Notes: generated by a model from the sequence alone, not told the origin. Shown: positions 32,371-44,298, counted from the stretch's first letter. The stretch is 64,000 bases of DNA from Chaetomium olivaceum (GCA_039881045.1 JAYWVB010000081.1:50026-114025), one strand, 5' to 3'. Numbers and translations are program-made.

Positions 32371-35060
32371 GTGTCCTCCGAGTTTCGACTCGTGGATTTC
32401 CGAATGAGCTCCTTCTGGTCGCTGAGCCTGACGTAGGCCTTGTCGTGGTACCAGAGTCTCGTTCCTTCAAGTCGCAATCCCGCGATCTTGGATTCTGGCT
32501 CTTCTTGCCATGCATCGCGCTCGTTGTCCGCGATGGTTCCTTGGAAGTCCCGTTCCAAACGTTGTTCCCTGAAGGCCGCACAGCATTCTACAAACGGTTG
32601 CAGAGGCCTGGCTTCGGGATCTTCCTGCTGTCGCTGAAGTGCTGCGATCTCGTAGTCTTCAGTCGGTTGGGAAGCGTGCCGTAGCGATCCGTCTGTCTGT
32701 TAATGTAGCAATGGTGGTGAGGCTTCAGATGTGTTGTCGTGGTGATCCGTTCGTCTACTCAAGGCGTCCGCTCGTGCGTTCTCTGAGCCTTTCTTGTAGT
32801 GGATCGTGAAGTTGAATTCGGACAGAAATTCTGCCCATCGAGTTTGTCGTCCGTTCGCACCTTCGTGGTGGTGAAGTATCGTAAGTTCTTGTGGTCCGTG
32901 TACACCTGAACTTCATGTGTTGTGCCGCTGAGATATGGTCTCCATTCCTGAAATGCTTCGATGATTGCGAGAAGCTCCTTGTCGTGGATCGGGTAGTTGA
33001 GTCTTGGTCCTTCGAGCTTCTTGGAGAAAACGCAACTGGGTGAAGCTTGCCGTCCTTATCTCTCTGGCCAAGTTGTCCACCGATTGCGAAGTCCGAAGCG
33101 TCAGCTTCGACTTCGAAAGGTGTGTTTGGGTCAGGCAGCATGAGCACTGGATCGGCGGTAATTGCTTCGCGGATCCGTTGGAAAGCCTGCTCGTGCTCCT
33201 GCTTCCATTGGAATGTGGCATCCTTCTTCGTAAGTTCGTGTAGAGGTCTCGCGATGTCGCCAAAGTTCTTGATGAACATTCTGACAAAGTTGGCGAACCC
33301 GATAAATCCTCTGACTTCTGTGGCGTTTGTCGGTGTTGGCCACGTCCTGACAGCTTCTAGTTTCTCGGGTTCGATCTTGACCCATCCCGGGGAGATCTCA
33401 TAACCCAAGAACACTGTCTTCTTGACGTGAAACTCGCTTTTGTCCTTGTTGACTGACAACTTGTGTTCGTGCAGTGCGTCCAGCACCTGCTGCACGTGTC
33501 TCTTGTGTTCTTCGAGTGTCTTGGAGTAGATGAGAATGTCATCCAAGTAGCAGACCGCAAACTTGTCGAGGCAATGCCGAATTGCATGGTCGATGCGGCT
33601 TGAAATGTCGCTGGTGCGTTGGTCAACCCAAACGGCATGACGAGGTACTCGTAGTGCCCGTAGGGTGTCCGAAAAGCCGTCTTCCATTCGTCTCCTTCCT
33701 TGATGCGGATGTGGGCGTACGCTGTTGGAAGGTCGAGTCGCGTGAAGTATTGTGCCCCTGACAGCTGGTCTCGGAGCCTCGAGATCAGTGGCAGTGGGTA
33801 GCGGTTCTTCACCGTCTCGTTGTTCAACTGTCGGTAGTCCACGCACATCCTGAGCTTCCCATCTTTCTTTGGAACGAAAAGAACTGGGTAGCTCGCCGGC
33901 GATGTCGATGGTCTGATGTGCCCTATCTCGAGGTTCTTTTCGAGATAGCTCCTCAACTCTGCATCTTGCTTCTCGTTGGTGTGGTACACCTTGAAGAATT
34001 TCAACTGGGCTCCTTCCTTGAGTTTGATCTCGTGATCCCAAGGTCCGTGGTCTGGTAGCCCTGCGAGATGTTTTGCTGTGAACGCCGGGTGCCCCTTGTA
34101 GTCGTCTGGGATCTGTCCCGTCTTCGCGTTCTTCGCCGTACCTTCGTAGTACGCGAACTTGTGTCCTGACTCGATGAATGATGCTTCGAGTTCCTTGACT
34201 TCTTTTGATGTCAGCTCGATGTTTGCTGCCTCGAGCTGAGTGACCCATTGTTCGTGTTTGAGCATTCCGTGCTCGTCGACTGAGACGACGGCGATGGTTC
34301 GTTCCTCCCGTGTCTGCTTCTTTCGTCGTGTGCCGCTTCTTCCGGATTTCAGAGTACGTCCTTCTGTACTGGCTGCTTCCTGCGGTGGGCCCGTAGAGGG
34401 GGTTTGTTCTGACCCGCTGCTCGTTCGTGGCTCCTGTTCTGCGCGTTCTCCCATCGAGTTGGTTGGATGCTCCCGCCGTTCCCGCGGTTGCAGATGGCCA
34501 TCTCCCTTCCAACTGATGTCCGGGTCATAGTCCCTGTGCCATGGGCGTCCGAGAATCATGTCTTTCTCCGGCCCCATGTCCACAATATCGAATACCACTT
34601 GGGTGGTCTTTCCTGCCACCTCAATGTCGAGTGGTTCTGTTTCTCGTCGTACCCATTGTGTGTCGAATGGTCCTTTGACGACGTGTGGTTGTTTCTTGAT
34701 CCTCCATGGGATTCTGAGTTGATTCACAAATGTGGGCGAGATGAGATCCATCTGCGCTCCTCCATCCACTAGCGCGAGGGCCTCGAATTTCCCCCATCGC
34801 GCTGTGATCCAGAGCCTGTTGTCTGGCTTGGTGCTTCTTACAGCAGCTACTTCGTGTTCGCCTGCTGGGAGGTCGTTATAAGGCTTCTGTTTGCGCCAGT
34901 TCTTCCTGTACTGCGCGGCCTGTCTCCGTTGTGGTGGAGTTAGAGACTTCCGGGCCCCTCGGAGGGCCCTGAGCCGTTTCCCAAGCTCTCGTGGTGTTTC
35001 AAGGCGTCCCTGTCCGCACCTTGGCTTGCGGCGTCGATCGTTCGGTGTTCCTGGAGCCAT
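32371..35060 (-). pseudogene. Gypsy pol: protease-reverse transcriptase-RNase H, broken by indels
   Basis: Starts in frame with MAPGTPNDRRRKP, then the aspartic protease (ALVDGGAQMDLI), and reverse transcriptase motifs SYPVLFVPKKDGKLRMCVDYRQLN, YFTRLDLPTAYAHIRI and YLVMPFGLTNAPATFQ. At about 33615 the frame shifts by one base, and the active-site YLDDILIYS is in the next frame. RNase H (VEADASDFAIGGQL, then YTDHKNLRYFTTTK) needs at least two further shifts between 33050 and 32830. Composition is normal GC and the damage is by single-base indels, not RIP. The gag frame also runs into this segment: reading from 35093 to about 34940 gives WMSQWLQEHRTIDAAS..., which ends within the start of pol, so gag and pol overlap in different frames. 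Confidence 0.85.
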
Positions 35061-35094
35061 TGGCTCATCCAGGGTTCGATTCGTCTCCTGGTGC

Positions 35095-36077
35095 TGTGAT
35101 GATATTGTTCTGCTTGCCGTACTGCTCGAACTCGGTGGAGTGGTGGCTTTCGTGACCGTCGAGAATCAATAACCGGTGCGTGCCCTTTGTCCGAGGCGCC
35201 GTATGGTGATCGAAATGCTTGATCCAATCTAGGCCAACTGCATCGGTAGTCCAGCCATTGTGGGTAGTTGCAATACGCCAGTCGAGGGGTAGGCCGCACT
35301 CCCGGTACCAGTTGGCAAGGTGATATTGCGCTGCCAAGATGATGAACGGAGGGATCGCCCAACCAAGGGCATTGACTCCCTGAATTACAGTCGCCCATTC
35401 GCGGTTGCCAGGCTGGGCTAGCTTTGCCCTGCCAAAGCCATCCGAGGTTGTGACTACCATGCCCGTAGAGATGATGCCCATCATGAACCCGGTCTCATCA
35501 AAGTTGTAGATATCGTTATCCAGGATACCGTACTTAGCTATCATGTTCCGTACAAGCGTAAACCAGTCACCGATGATCTTTGGATCCTCGCACTTAGCCC
35601 TCTGGTAGTTGTATCTACGCACACGACGCATCTTGAGCTGTTTGTGGCGTTTGACAAAGTTGTGGGCCCAGAGCTTGCCGACAGGGGGTGCGTCGCGTAC
35701 GCGTAGTAGTTGGTTGGCCATATCTTCTACACCACGTAGCCTAGGCGAGAAAGCTCGCGTAGAGAGGTTAAGGATGTATTGAACAATCGTCTGCTCTTCG
35801 AGATCCGTAAGCTTGCGCGAGTTCGCTGGCAAATCGCGTCGTGCACGCTGACCAGCGCGTCGGCCGTGGAGTGTTGATACCGGGACATCGTAGAGCTTAG
35901 CTGCAGCCCTAAGGCTTATCTTCTTGTCGTTTTGGAGCGCTTGAAGGGCTAAGAACACCCTCTCTTCCTTTGAAGGAGGGGACATATTGCGTTGTAGAGT
36001 TGTGGAGGAAGATGTAACGTTGAGATTGCAGGGGACCCGTTGTGGTGGAGACTGTTCGGCTCGCTTATAATATATGT
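35095..36077 (-). mobile_element. pogo-type DNA transposon P, N-terminal half
   Basis: 983 bp from the 5' terminus at 36077 (next to TA 36078-36079) to a sharp break at 35095. Encodes MSPPSKEERVFLALQALQNDKK..., a psq/CENP-B type helix-turn-helix DNA-binding region, then the first catalytic Asp in YNFDETGFMMG and the second in LILDGHESHHS, stopping at NNIIT. Gypsy pol/gag sequence begins directly after. The 5' end has one ATAAGCGAGCCGAACA box. The matching C-terminal half is at 41257-42137. No RIP; frame open. Confidence 0.9.
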
Positions 36078-36283
36078 TATAGAAGATTTTAAATTCTAGG
36101 ATCTTTTTCTCCTTAGCTAGTAATAAAGGGTCTATTAAAGATTAAGATCTTAATCTGTAGCATTATACTTTATCTACTAGATTTATGGAGGGAGCTCCTT
36201 TTCTATAACCTTAATACTAATAGTCCAGAGAGTTTTAATAAGGTTATATAAATTAATTTAAACCTTACTTAATAAATCACTTA

Positions 36284-38403
36284 TAATTATTATTATTATT
36301 ATTATTTCCTACACCAATATGCCCTGGGGCGCGCCGGTCCTTCTACTGCTATTTACAAAGGGAACCGTACCGTATAGGCCGGATAAAAACCTCTGTCTAC
36401 CACTTTGAGACAACAATCTGTGAATCCGTCATACTGCAAAAGAAAGGAGGCCCTTTGCCGGCCTCCGTGCCCTCTAGCCCTCCCCATCCACTGTTTCTAG
36501 CTCCAGCCTTCTGGCTAGGCTATACTCCAGTAGCCGGCCAGAGTCCATCAGCCAGCCAAGGACCTTCCTAACAAATCTTCTGCTCCGGGCACCCGCTCCC
36601 CGTAATACGGTTTGTAGGTCCCGATGTGACCGAATCTCTCTGCCGTCCCACGGCCTTTGTAACGGGCGGGTCGGGGCACCAAACCACCAAGTGCTCCACT
36701 GTCTCCCTGCCTCTCCCGCACTCGCAATAGGGGGTACGGACCTCCGGGACTTTCACCCTGAACAGGTAGTCCCGGAGGCCTATATCCCCGATACGGGCCT
36801 GGGAAAGGAGGGAGCTCTGCGCCTTTGTAAAACCTTCGTGTCTCATCAGAGCTTTGTCGGTAAATAAGAGGGCTGGGGGGTCTTCGTCGGCTATCCTCCT
36901 GTTTAATACCCTCTGTCGAGTAGTACTTTGTTGACTAGCTCTCTGTTGTTCCCACCGGGCCTGCCAGGCCAGTTCGACCACCTCCTTGGTATTCGACCCC
37001 CTATCCTTCCCCCCGATCTTCCGTTTGTAGTTAACCCACTGGGCCACTGCACTAGCGGCTAGTTCAGTGGGCGTGGGGCTCTGCGGGCCCTGACGGGGCC
37101 TCCGGCCTCGGGTTTTCCTCCTCTTGTTGAACCTTCGGTAGACCTTATTGCAGGCCTCAGTGATGAGATGCCCCGTGGTTATTCTCTCGGCCTCCGGCCC
37201 AGCCCCTGATTGTAGGGCCTGCTTCTGTAGCCGGCCCTCAAAGTCGGCCAGCCGCTTGTTGAGATATAAGTCTAGCGGTGGCACCCAGGCCTCTGTTTCT
37301 AAGCACCGAATAGGAGCTGACTTGTATGCCCCTACTACTGTTCGAAGGCTCCTGTTATGAGCTTTTGACAAGACCTTTGCAGGCCCCTTCGGCCTTGTAG
37401 CTCTTGGAGCTGTTGGTTGGTGGGAGCTGGAGGCTCCGTAAGCTATGGCACTGCGGATGCACTGTACGTAGACCTCCCAAGCCCTGGATAGGCTCGGGCC
37501 CCACGTCTTTGCTGCAATCCTCGATAAGGCGAAATCTTGGGTTTTGAGTTTCCGTTCCACAGCTTGTTGGTGCGCCCTCCATGATAGCTTCCAGTCCAGC
37601 CAGACGCCTAGAAACCGAGCCGATTCCACTGGCTTAACTGTGCTGTAGCCACTAGCCCCTGGGTGGGCCAGGGCCACCGGGTTCGCCCACTGTCTCCGAC
37701 CTTTGTTGAAGTGAATTCATTCGCACTTTTGGGGTGCAAACGCCATCCCCCGGGTACCAGCCCACTGCAAGCAGGTCTTCCAAGCTTTTTCTAGTTGCTG
37801 TGTATTGGCCTCTGGGTTCTTTCCAAAGGCCAGTAGGTTTGTGTCGTCTGCGAACCCTACTATGCTAACCAGTGGATGAGCTGTTTTCAGGGCCTGATAT
37901 AGGGAGGCAATGTAGAGGATAAATAGGATCGGGGATAGTGGTGAGCCCTGGGGGACTCCCGCTATGACTGGGATGTCCTCTGTTTTCTGGCCGTCGAAGT
38001 GGAGGATCGCAACTCTGTTACTTAACCACGCCTTCACCCACAGAACCACCCACTGTGGGTAACCCTGTAGCCGAAGAGTGGCTAGTAGCCGGGTGTGGTT
38101 GACGGTGTCGAATGCCCCTGAGATATCCAGCTGTAGAAGGGAGGCGGTTGCTTTCTGCCGCCAGGCCTCCTGGACTTGGGCTACGACTAGCCGAATCGCT
38201 ACTTCTGTTGACCTATGCTCTCGGTTTCCCATCTGCTCCGCTGGCAGTAGGCCGTAGGTCTCTGCAGCACTAGTAATCCTCTTTGCTACCAGTGCTTCTA
38301 TGACCTTCCCAACTGTAGGTAGGAGGGCTATAGGCCTGTAACCTCCTGGAGTTCGGTAGGTACTCGGCTCTTTTCCGGGCTTTGTAGGACAACTGTTTTG
38401 GCC
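36284..38403 (-). mobile_element. Tad-like LINE, family B, longest copy (RT to 3' end)
   Basis: 5'-truncated at about 38403. Reverse transcriptase blocks are clear: YRPIALLPTVGKVIEALVAKR, LQLDISGAFDTVNH, GVPQGSPLSPILF and the active site IVGFADDTNLLAF. A TGA at 37717-37719 interrupts the frame, which then continues (FLGVWLDWKLSWRAH) to the C-terminal zinc motif CECGRGRETVEHLVVWC. Shortly after that motif the frame shifts: the ending PVTKAVGRQRDSVTSG differs from the intact ending in the 59.7-kb copy because of one extra base. The 3' UTR (GCCCTGGGGCGCGCC) ends in an ATT repeat at 36284-36304. Confidence 0.88.
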
Positions 38404-38688
38404 CTCTTATAGTATTTAGTTATATTACTAAACCTCAACAAAAAAGATAACTATTTGTAGCGAGCTATAAATCTTAACTACCTTGAAAATCTTTAAAGGT
38501 TTTACTAGAGAAACCTAGACCAATTATACTAAAAAGGCTAATCGAACCTATTAAGGAAGCTAATAAAGGAAGGATTAGAAATGGAGTATTAATAACTAGA
38601 AGGATATAAAAATATAAGTATATCATTTATATCTAGAGAAGATTAAGTAGTGGTTTAGTAGGAATTATATCTATTAGAGAATAATAAT
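38404..38688. repeat. AT-rich RIPed filler
   Basis: 285 bp with almost no CpG or CpA; TA-rich, typical of strongly RIPed repeat DNA. The source element could not be recognised. Confidence 0.65.
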
Positions 38689-39053
38689 TGTCACGACCAC
38701 TGTGAAGGTACGAGGGTGGGGCGCGGGACGCCCCGGACCAATCGTTAACATGGCCAATGAGCAACGTGCTCAGTGGGCTCAGCGACTGAGCAAGGTGAGC
38801 AGCGTGCTCAGTGGGCTCAGCGACTGAGCAGACTGAGCACCCGGGAATTAGATAGTATATAGTCACTCGTTCTGGAGAGCTCTGGGAGTTCTCCAGTTAG
38901 CAATCACAATTACAGTTCGCTACAAGCTCGAGAGCCTACTGTTGAGACGTCTTTGTTGTGCACTTTTTGGCTGCACCGAACCTAGTACCTTTGCAAGACA
39001 CCTTCAATCAGACTGAACCTTAACAGGACGAGGTCCAGAAGAGGTTCATCACA
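38689..39053 (+). repeat. Gypsy LTR, variant D (inverted relative to the others)
   Basis: 365 bp from TGTCACGACC to GTTCATCACA. The right part is the same R/U5 sequence as the other LTRs in reverse complement. The U3 part (38730-38850) is different: GCTCAGTCGCTGAGC-type palindromes and a 38-bp tandem duplication containing CCCACTGAGCAC, with CCAAT boxes next to it. Largely free of RIP. No internal Gypsy sequence is attached, so this is a solo or truncated LTR. Confidence 0.85.
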
Positions 39054-39072
39054 TAAATCTTAATATTTACTA

Positions 39073-40933
39073 ACGTACTTGCATAACAAATGGCCCACCA
39101 TAACGAGTGGGCCACTTTTCTTCCTTTTGCAACCTCCCAACTTCATCACGAATTTCTTTCACAATGCAAAATGGAACCTCTTCCAAAAGAGAGTCGTATA
39201 ATCCTTGCGCTTGAAGCTCTTAAAAAAGACCCTAAACTTTCCGTACGGAAGGCTGCTACGATCTACGAGATTCCGCGAAGCTCGCTTCAACATCGACGCG
39301 CTGGAAAGCAACCACGACCCGAAATACCAGCTAACCTTTGAAAATTGACCGACTTCGAAGAACAAGTCCTTCTTGAGAGGGTACTCGACCTTGATACGCG
39401 AGGATTTTAGCCCCAGCTCTCCGACCTTTGAGAAATGGCCGATCGCCTTCGGGCCGCACGCGGCGCGTCGCCCGTCGGACCCCGATGGGCAAACGGTTTC
39501 GTAAAGCGACATTCCAAGGTTACAACGCGTTTCCGACGTCAAATCGATTATCAGAGGGCCCAATGCGAAGATCCCGAGGTAGTAAACGCGTGGTTTCGGC
39601 TCGTACGCAACGTAATCGACAAATACGCGATCCAAGAGGGGGATATCTACAACTTCGACGAGACTGGGTTCCAGATGGGCATGCTTTCGAGTGCAAAGGT
39701 CGTGACGAGCTCCGAGCGCCGTGGGAGGCCGCGCACAAAGCAGCCTGGCAATCGGGAGTGGGTTACGGTGATCCAAGCTGTGTGTGCGGATGGCTGGGTC
39801 GTGCCGCCGTACTTTGTCGTCAAGAGGAAAAACCACCTCCTCCCCTGGTACCAGGACAGCCAATTCCAGCCCGAATGGAGAGTCCACACAAGCGAAAATG
39901 GCTGGACAACAAATGAGATTGGCGTCGATTGGCTAAAACATTTCGACCAGGCTACCAAACGCCGTACGAGAGGGGTACATCGACTGCTTATCCTCGACGG
40001 CCACGAAAGCCACCACTCGATCGACTTCGAAGATTTCTGCAAGGCCAACAACATTATTACACTTTGCATGCCTCCCCATTCTTCCCACTTTCTCCAGCCC
40101 CTCGATGTTGGGTGTTTTAGTCGGCTTAAGGCCTTGTACGGCAAGCAGATTGAGCAGATGATGCGGATGCAGATCACCCACATTACGAAGGAGGACTTCT
40201 TCGACGCGTTTGTCGAGGCATTTCACGCTTCCGTCACAGCGAACAACATACGAGCGGGCTTTAGAGCAACTGGCCTAGTTCCTTTTGACCCTGAATTGGT
40301 AGTTTCTTGCCTCGACCCTAAGCCACTTACCCCATCTCCTCCAAACTCGCGTCCCGGAACAGCCTCGACCTGGGCCCTGAAGACCCCATCCAATGCGTAC
40401 GACGCGACCAAGAGCTCCATCACTCTCAAGCGGAAGATCGAGAACCATCAAGGTAGCTCTCCGACTCACATTTTCGACATCATCGACTTGCAGGCCAAGA
40501 GCATCTCAAAATTGGCACATGAAATGGTGTTACTCCGAGCTGAGGCCCAGGAACTTCGTACAGCAAATGAGCGACTAAGCAAGCGCCGTAGGACAAAGAA
40601 AACGCGTCTGCAGGAAGGAGGATCACTTAGTTTACAAGAGGCAAAGGGTTTGATGGCTGACCGGGGACTTGGTGATAAGGACTGCGAGGAAACGTCTGGG
40701 AGTAGTGGTTGTATAACAGTGGGTGGGCCACGCATTCGGCTCTGCAGCAACTGCAAGAAGCCCGGCCACAATGCACGAACATGTCAAGTAGTTTGCGAGA
40801 CATCTGAAGATGGTGATACCGAGTAGTTTCAATTGATTTGAGTTGTTGTGGCTGAATTGACTTACACGAGGTGGTTGAGGTCCGGGAAAAGTGGCCCACT
40901 CGTTATGGTGGGCCACTCGTTATGCAAGTACGT
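39073..40933 (+). mobile_element. pogo-type DNA transposon, copy 1 (inactive)
   Basis: 1861 bp with TIRs starting ACGTACTTGC and a TA duplication on both sides (39071-39072, 40934-40935). Each TIR holds two tandem 17-bp boxes; box 2 is ATAACGAGTGGGCCACT at both ends, box 1 is ATAACGAGTGGCCCACC at the 3' end and the same with two G-to-A changes at the 5' end. Sits in RIPed Gypsy integrase DNA. It has exactly the same length as the intact copy at 60999-62859. Confidence 0.93.
39171..40826 (+). pseudogene. pogo transposase of copy 1 with three premature stops
   Basis: Same frame and length as the intact transposase at 61097-62752. Three stop codons lie in the first 90 codons (TGA at about 39340, TAG at about 39408, TGA at about 39429); the intact copy has CGA, CAG and CGA there, so all three arose by C-to-T. 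Downstream of these the frame is open and catalytic residues are kept (NFDETGF, LILDGHESHHS, LQPLDVGCF), as is the C-terminal knuckle CSNCKKPGHNARTC. The last 160 residues are identical to the intact copy apart from the final ten, whereas the first 56 differ at ten positions. Confidence 0.92.
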
Positions 40934-40935
40934 TA

Positions 40936-41256
40936 TAACTTCCTAAGAATTAAATAGATAATAGAAGTAGTCTTAGTAGAGTATAGCCTCTATAGATAGA
41001 ATAAACTAAGATAATATAAACTATATAGATTATTATAGCTATTATTGGTTATAGAATAACTATAGAGTTTAATAATAAACTTTATTATTAAACTACTAGC
41101 CTCTAAAAATATAGTAATAGGAGTAGAATATAATAATATCCTTATAATAGTAGATAAACTTACTAAATAGAGCTAATTCCTCCCCTATAAGGAGTTATAG
41201 TTAGTAGAACGACTTATAAATATAATCTATTATAATATTACCTCAACTTATAGATA
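40936..41256 (+). repeat. RIPed Gypsy integrase fragment
   Basis: AT-rich, but alignable by eye, with C-to-T and G-to-A changes, to the integrase segment at about 32190-32010 read on its coding strand (the part coding TKLLASKDSVTGVEYDSI and TKWSYFLPYKETW). It lies in plus orientation, opposite to the pol fragment at 30.9-35.1 kb. The pogo halves and copy 1 are inserted at its TA sites. Confidence 0.8.
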
Positions 41257-42137
41257 ACGTATATTATAAGCGAGCCGAACATATAAGCGAGCCGAACACT
41301 TTCCACCGCTCTACCAACACTATTCCCAATTACCACACAACAACGCTAGGAAATGACTACAATTACATCAGAAGAAGCCGAATCAGAGGCTTCCCCAGCC
41401 TCCTGGCAGGTACGCACATTATGGCCGGGCTTGCCGCATACCCCACAGCGCCGAACCTTCCTCTGACCCCCCCGTGCACTACTACCATCTGGCTGTATAT
41501 CTTCTCCTGTCCTCCCACCTACAGCCTTCTGGTCCGCAAGACCCTGTGCCTCTTGCACAGTAAGTGACCCTCCAAGCTGTACACGTGTCCGTTTGGCCCT
41601 CCGCCGCTTGCTTAGTGCCTCGTTGGCCTTGCGGAGCGAAGACACCTCTGACTCAAGAAGGGCTACCTGGTGCATTACAGCCATTGTCCCTTTGGTAAGC
41701 TGGTCAACGGCGGCCAACATCGAAGCTGGGGAGCTACCTTGATGGTTGGCAATACGAGTCCTGATAAGCTTTGACTGCGAGTCGGCTTCTTTGGGGTTGT
41801 GCGGTGTCTTGGAAGCCCAGGGTTTGACAGTGCCGGCAGTACTAGGCCGCGAGTTTGGGGGCGATGGTGTATAAAGCTTGACATCCAGCCTGGAGAGCAC
41901 CCTCTCTGGGTTGTACGGAACAAGGCCAGCCCCCGCAAAGCCACCCTGGATATTCTTCTCTGTGATAGAAGCAAAGAAGGCTTCGCGGAAAGCGCAAAGG
42001 AACTCGAGCTTGCTGATGTGGTTGACATGCGCGCGCATGAACTCCTCAACCTGGCGACCATACGCCTGCTTCAGTGGCCCAAAGCAGCCAACATCAAGTG
42101 GCTGGCACTTATGGGAAGAGTGTGCAGGCATGCAGAG
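41257..42137 (-). mobile_element. pogo-type DNA transposon P, C-terminal half
   Basis: 881 bp. The 3' terminus at 41257 has two tandem boxes, ATAAGCGAGCCGAACAT and ATAAGCGAGCCGAACAC, next to TA 41255-41256. Encodes the transposase from LCMPAHSSHKCQPLDVGCF (third catalytic Asp) to the knuckle CGVCGKPGHNVRTC and the stop at 41346. The break at 42137 abuts Gypsy gag. Together with 35095-36077 it adds up to 1864 bp, the length of a whole element of this type. Open frame, no RIP. Confidence 0.9.
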
Positions 42138-44298
42138 TGGGTCTTCGCTGATAGACCTTCTTCCGTTGTTCTGCGTGTTCCCGCAACTTGTCGTCTGCGT
42201 GGATGACACAGTCTGTCTCAATGCAGTTTTGCATTCCTCCGATCATTCTGCACGCTTGTGGCCAGGCGTTCTTGGGTTTGGCCCTAAGTCGCTTGTCGTT
42301 TGCCATTCCTACGTCCCATGACAGGGCTGGTGGTGCGCATCCGTGATCGTATACCCATGTCGTGGGTAGTGGTTGGCCGGCTTGATTCTGGTTCCTGATG
42401 GGCCAGTGGTCGTAGTGGAGTTTGCTCTGAAAGTGGTAGCGACACTCATGTGCTACGCACTGAAACCAGGGGAGGTAGATGTGATCCCATCTCCTTGGGT
42501 TCAGTCGGTGGTGGTCCCCTTCCATCAGTCGAAACGCGTCCGACACTCCTCGGAGTCCTTGAGTCTCGAGGTCTTCCGTGCTTCTTCCTGGGGCGAGGTA
42601 CTGGTTCCGCGCCCAGTACTCGTCCCAGTCTTGAGTCATCTGCCCCTTGCTGCGTCGTTCTTCCTGAGCAAAGAGGTAGATTTTCTCCGGGTGCTGGACC
42701 CCGTTCTCACAATCTTCTGCCGGTTCCGTGGGTCCGTCCCAGGGGGTATAGTCGAACGTCGTCCCGATCTGCTCTTCGTGTAGGATCCTGGCTTCCTCTG
42801 TGATCCTGTCGAGGTGCTGGCCGATCGCCCCGTGGGTGTTGGTGAGTTCTTGTACCCCCTCCTGGATTGAGTCGAGTTCAGCGCGGAGTCGTCCATACTG
42901 CTCGTTTCTTTCCTCAAGTGTCTTTTCGAGTTCCGCTTTCTCGTCCTCGAGCCGGTAGACTCGTTCTCTGAGTTCCAGGACTCGCTTCTGCAGGAAAGCT
43001 AGGTTGGGTCCTGTGTTTTCTTCGGCGTTCTGCCGGGTTCGCCAGTGTCCGTCGTCTTGCTGGACCAACCCGAGCCCCCAGTCTCCTGCCATTGCTAGGG
43101 CGAAACGTGGAGGTGCAACTTCTCCTTCATCGTCGGTCTCGATAAGGGTGTTGCTGGGACCTTCAGTCGGTCCTTCCTGATCTGGGTCCGTCAGGGCTGA
43201 TTCTTGGTCGTTGGCCCTGTCAATGTCGTATTCGAGGTCGTCCTGCGTGTAGCTGGCTGCGGCGACCTCCTGAATCCGGACTCTCTTCCCGACCGTGGCC
43301 TGGTCGATGGTGGCGGCCTCCTTTCCTGGAACCGGTCGCCACTCCTTCTTGCTGCGACAGTCACGTTTGAAGTGACCCTTCTTGCCGCAGTTGTAACAGG
43401 TGATGCCTGTCTTGTCCTTGGCACCGTCCCTTCTTCCCGCCCACTGCGCCTGGGCGGCGTCGACGTCCATGGGTCCTGCGTGGGTGCCGTAGGAAGTGCT
43501 CTTCTGTTGTCGTTTCTTCCCTGTGTTGGCCGTGCTCCCACTTCCTTGGGTTCCTGGCACGAATCGTCCCTGTCCCTTCCGCTGCTGCTTCCTGGCGTAC
43601 TGGCGGTCATCGATCCTGATGGCTTTGGCGATGTACTCGTCAAGGGTGGTAGGGCGGTCCTCCTTGTACAGCTCGTCCTTGACGTCATCCTTGAGCCCGT
43701 CGTAGAACAGTTGCATCAGGCCTTCTTCATTGATTCCGGCCCTGATGGAGTCTTGTCTGAACAGTGTGGCGTAAGCCGACGTGGACTTGGTCTGCCGTAG
43801 TCTCGCGAGTCGGTCCTGGGCGTGGACCCTTTCGTCCTGGTCCCCGAACACCTTCCGAAGTTCCTTTTCGAATTGGTCGTAGTCCTCGAACACCGTCTTG
43901 GTGAAAACTTGCTGCTTGGCGCTGGCGTGGTCGACATAGTCCTTGAGCGTGGGCTCGAACCAGCGTGCCGCCTGGCCCGTGAGTCTTGACGCGACGTCTC
44001 GAGTCTTGGTCTCCTCATCGGGGAACCTGACGTCGTAGTGTTCCATGTAGGACGACATCTCGGTGAGGAAGCGCGAGAGGTCTTCCTTCTTCCCGTCGAA
44101 CTTCTCGGGCGCTTCGATCTTGAGCTTGTTCTTCCCTGCATCGTCGACCTTGGTGTGGACTTCGTTGATGAGGTCCTGGTGTTCCGCTGCTTCTTTCTCG
44201 AGCGCGGTTATCTTGTCCTGCAGGGACTTGATGATGACGTTGAGGTCGGTGGGTGAAGCTGGAGTTGCCATATCGATATCGGAGCCAGTGGTGCTCAT
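42138..44298 (-). CDS. Gypsy gag polyprotein, C-terminus cut by the pogo junction
   Basis: About 720 residues from MSTTGSDIDMATPASP. A coiled coil (IIKSLQDKITALEKEAAEHQDL) leads into the retrotransposon capsid fold (LKIEAPEKFDGKKEDLSRFLTEMSSYM, ARWFEPTLKDYV, QFEKELRKVFGD, AYATLFRQD). The nucleocapsid knuckle is CYNCGKKGHFKRDC. An unusual second half follows: an acidic linker, a heptad coiled coil (LAFLQKRVLELRERVYRLEDEKAELEKTLEE) and a Trp/Cys-rich tail. The reading frame then crosses into pogo sequence at about 42137 and stops at 42109. The missing gag end is represented by WMSQWLQEHRTIDAAS at 35.0 kb. Open and not RIPed. Confidence 0.9.

Noticed and set aside
35060..35093. GGTTCGATTC as a tRNA T-loop
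   Set aside because: No matching stem, acceptor or anticodon arm; it lies in the gag-pol overlap coding sequence.
35050..42145. CGAA at both gag/pol break points as a target duplication
   Set aside because: Only four bases, and the gag side shows extra bases before the pogo sequence; chance cannot be excluded.
41700..42206. Plus-strand frames over the pogo C-half and gag
   Set aside because: Mirror frames of the minus-strand transposase and gag.
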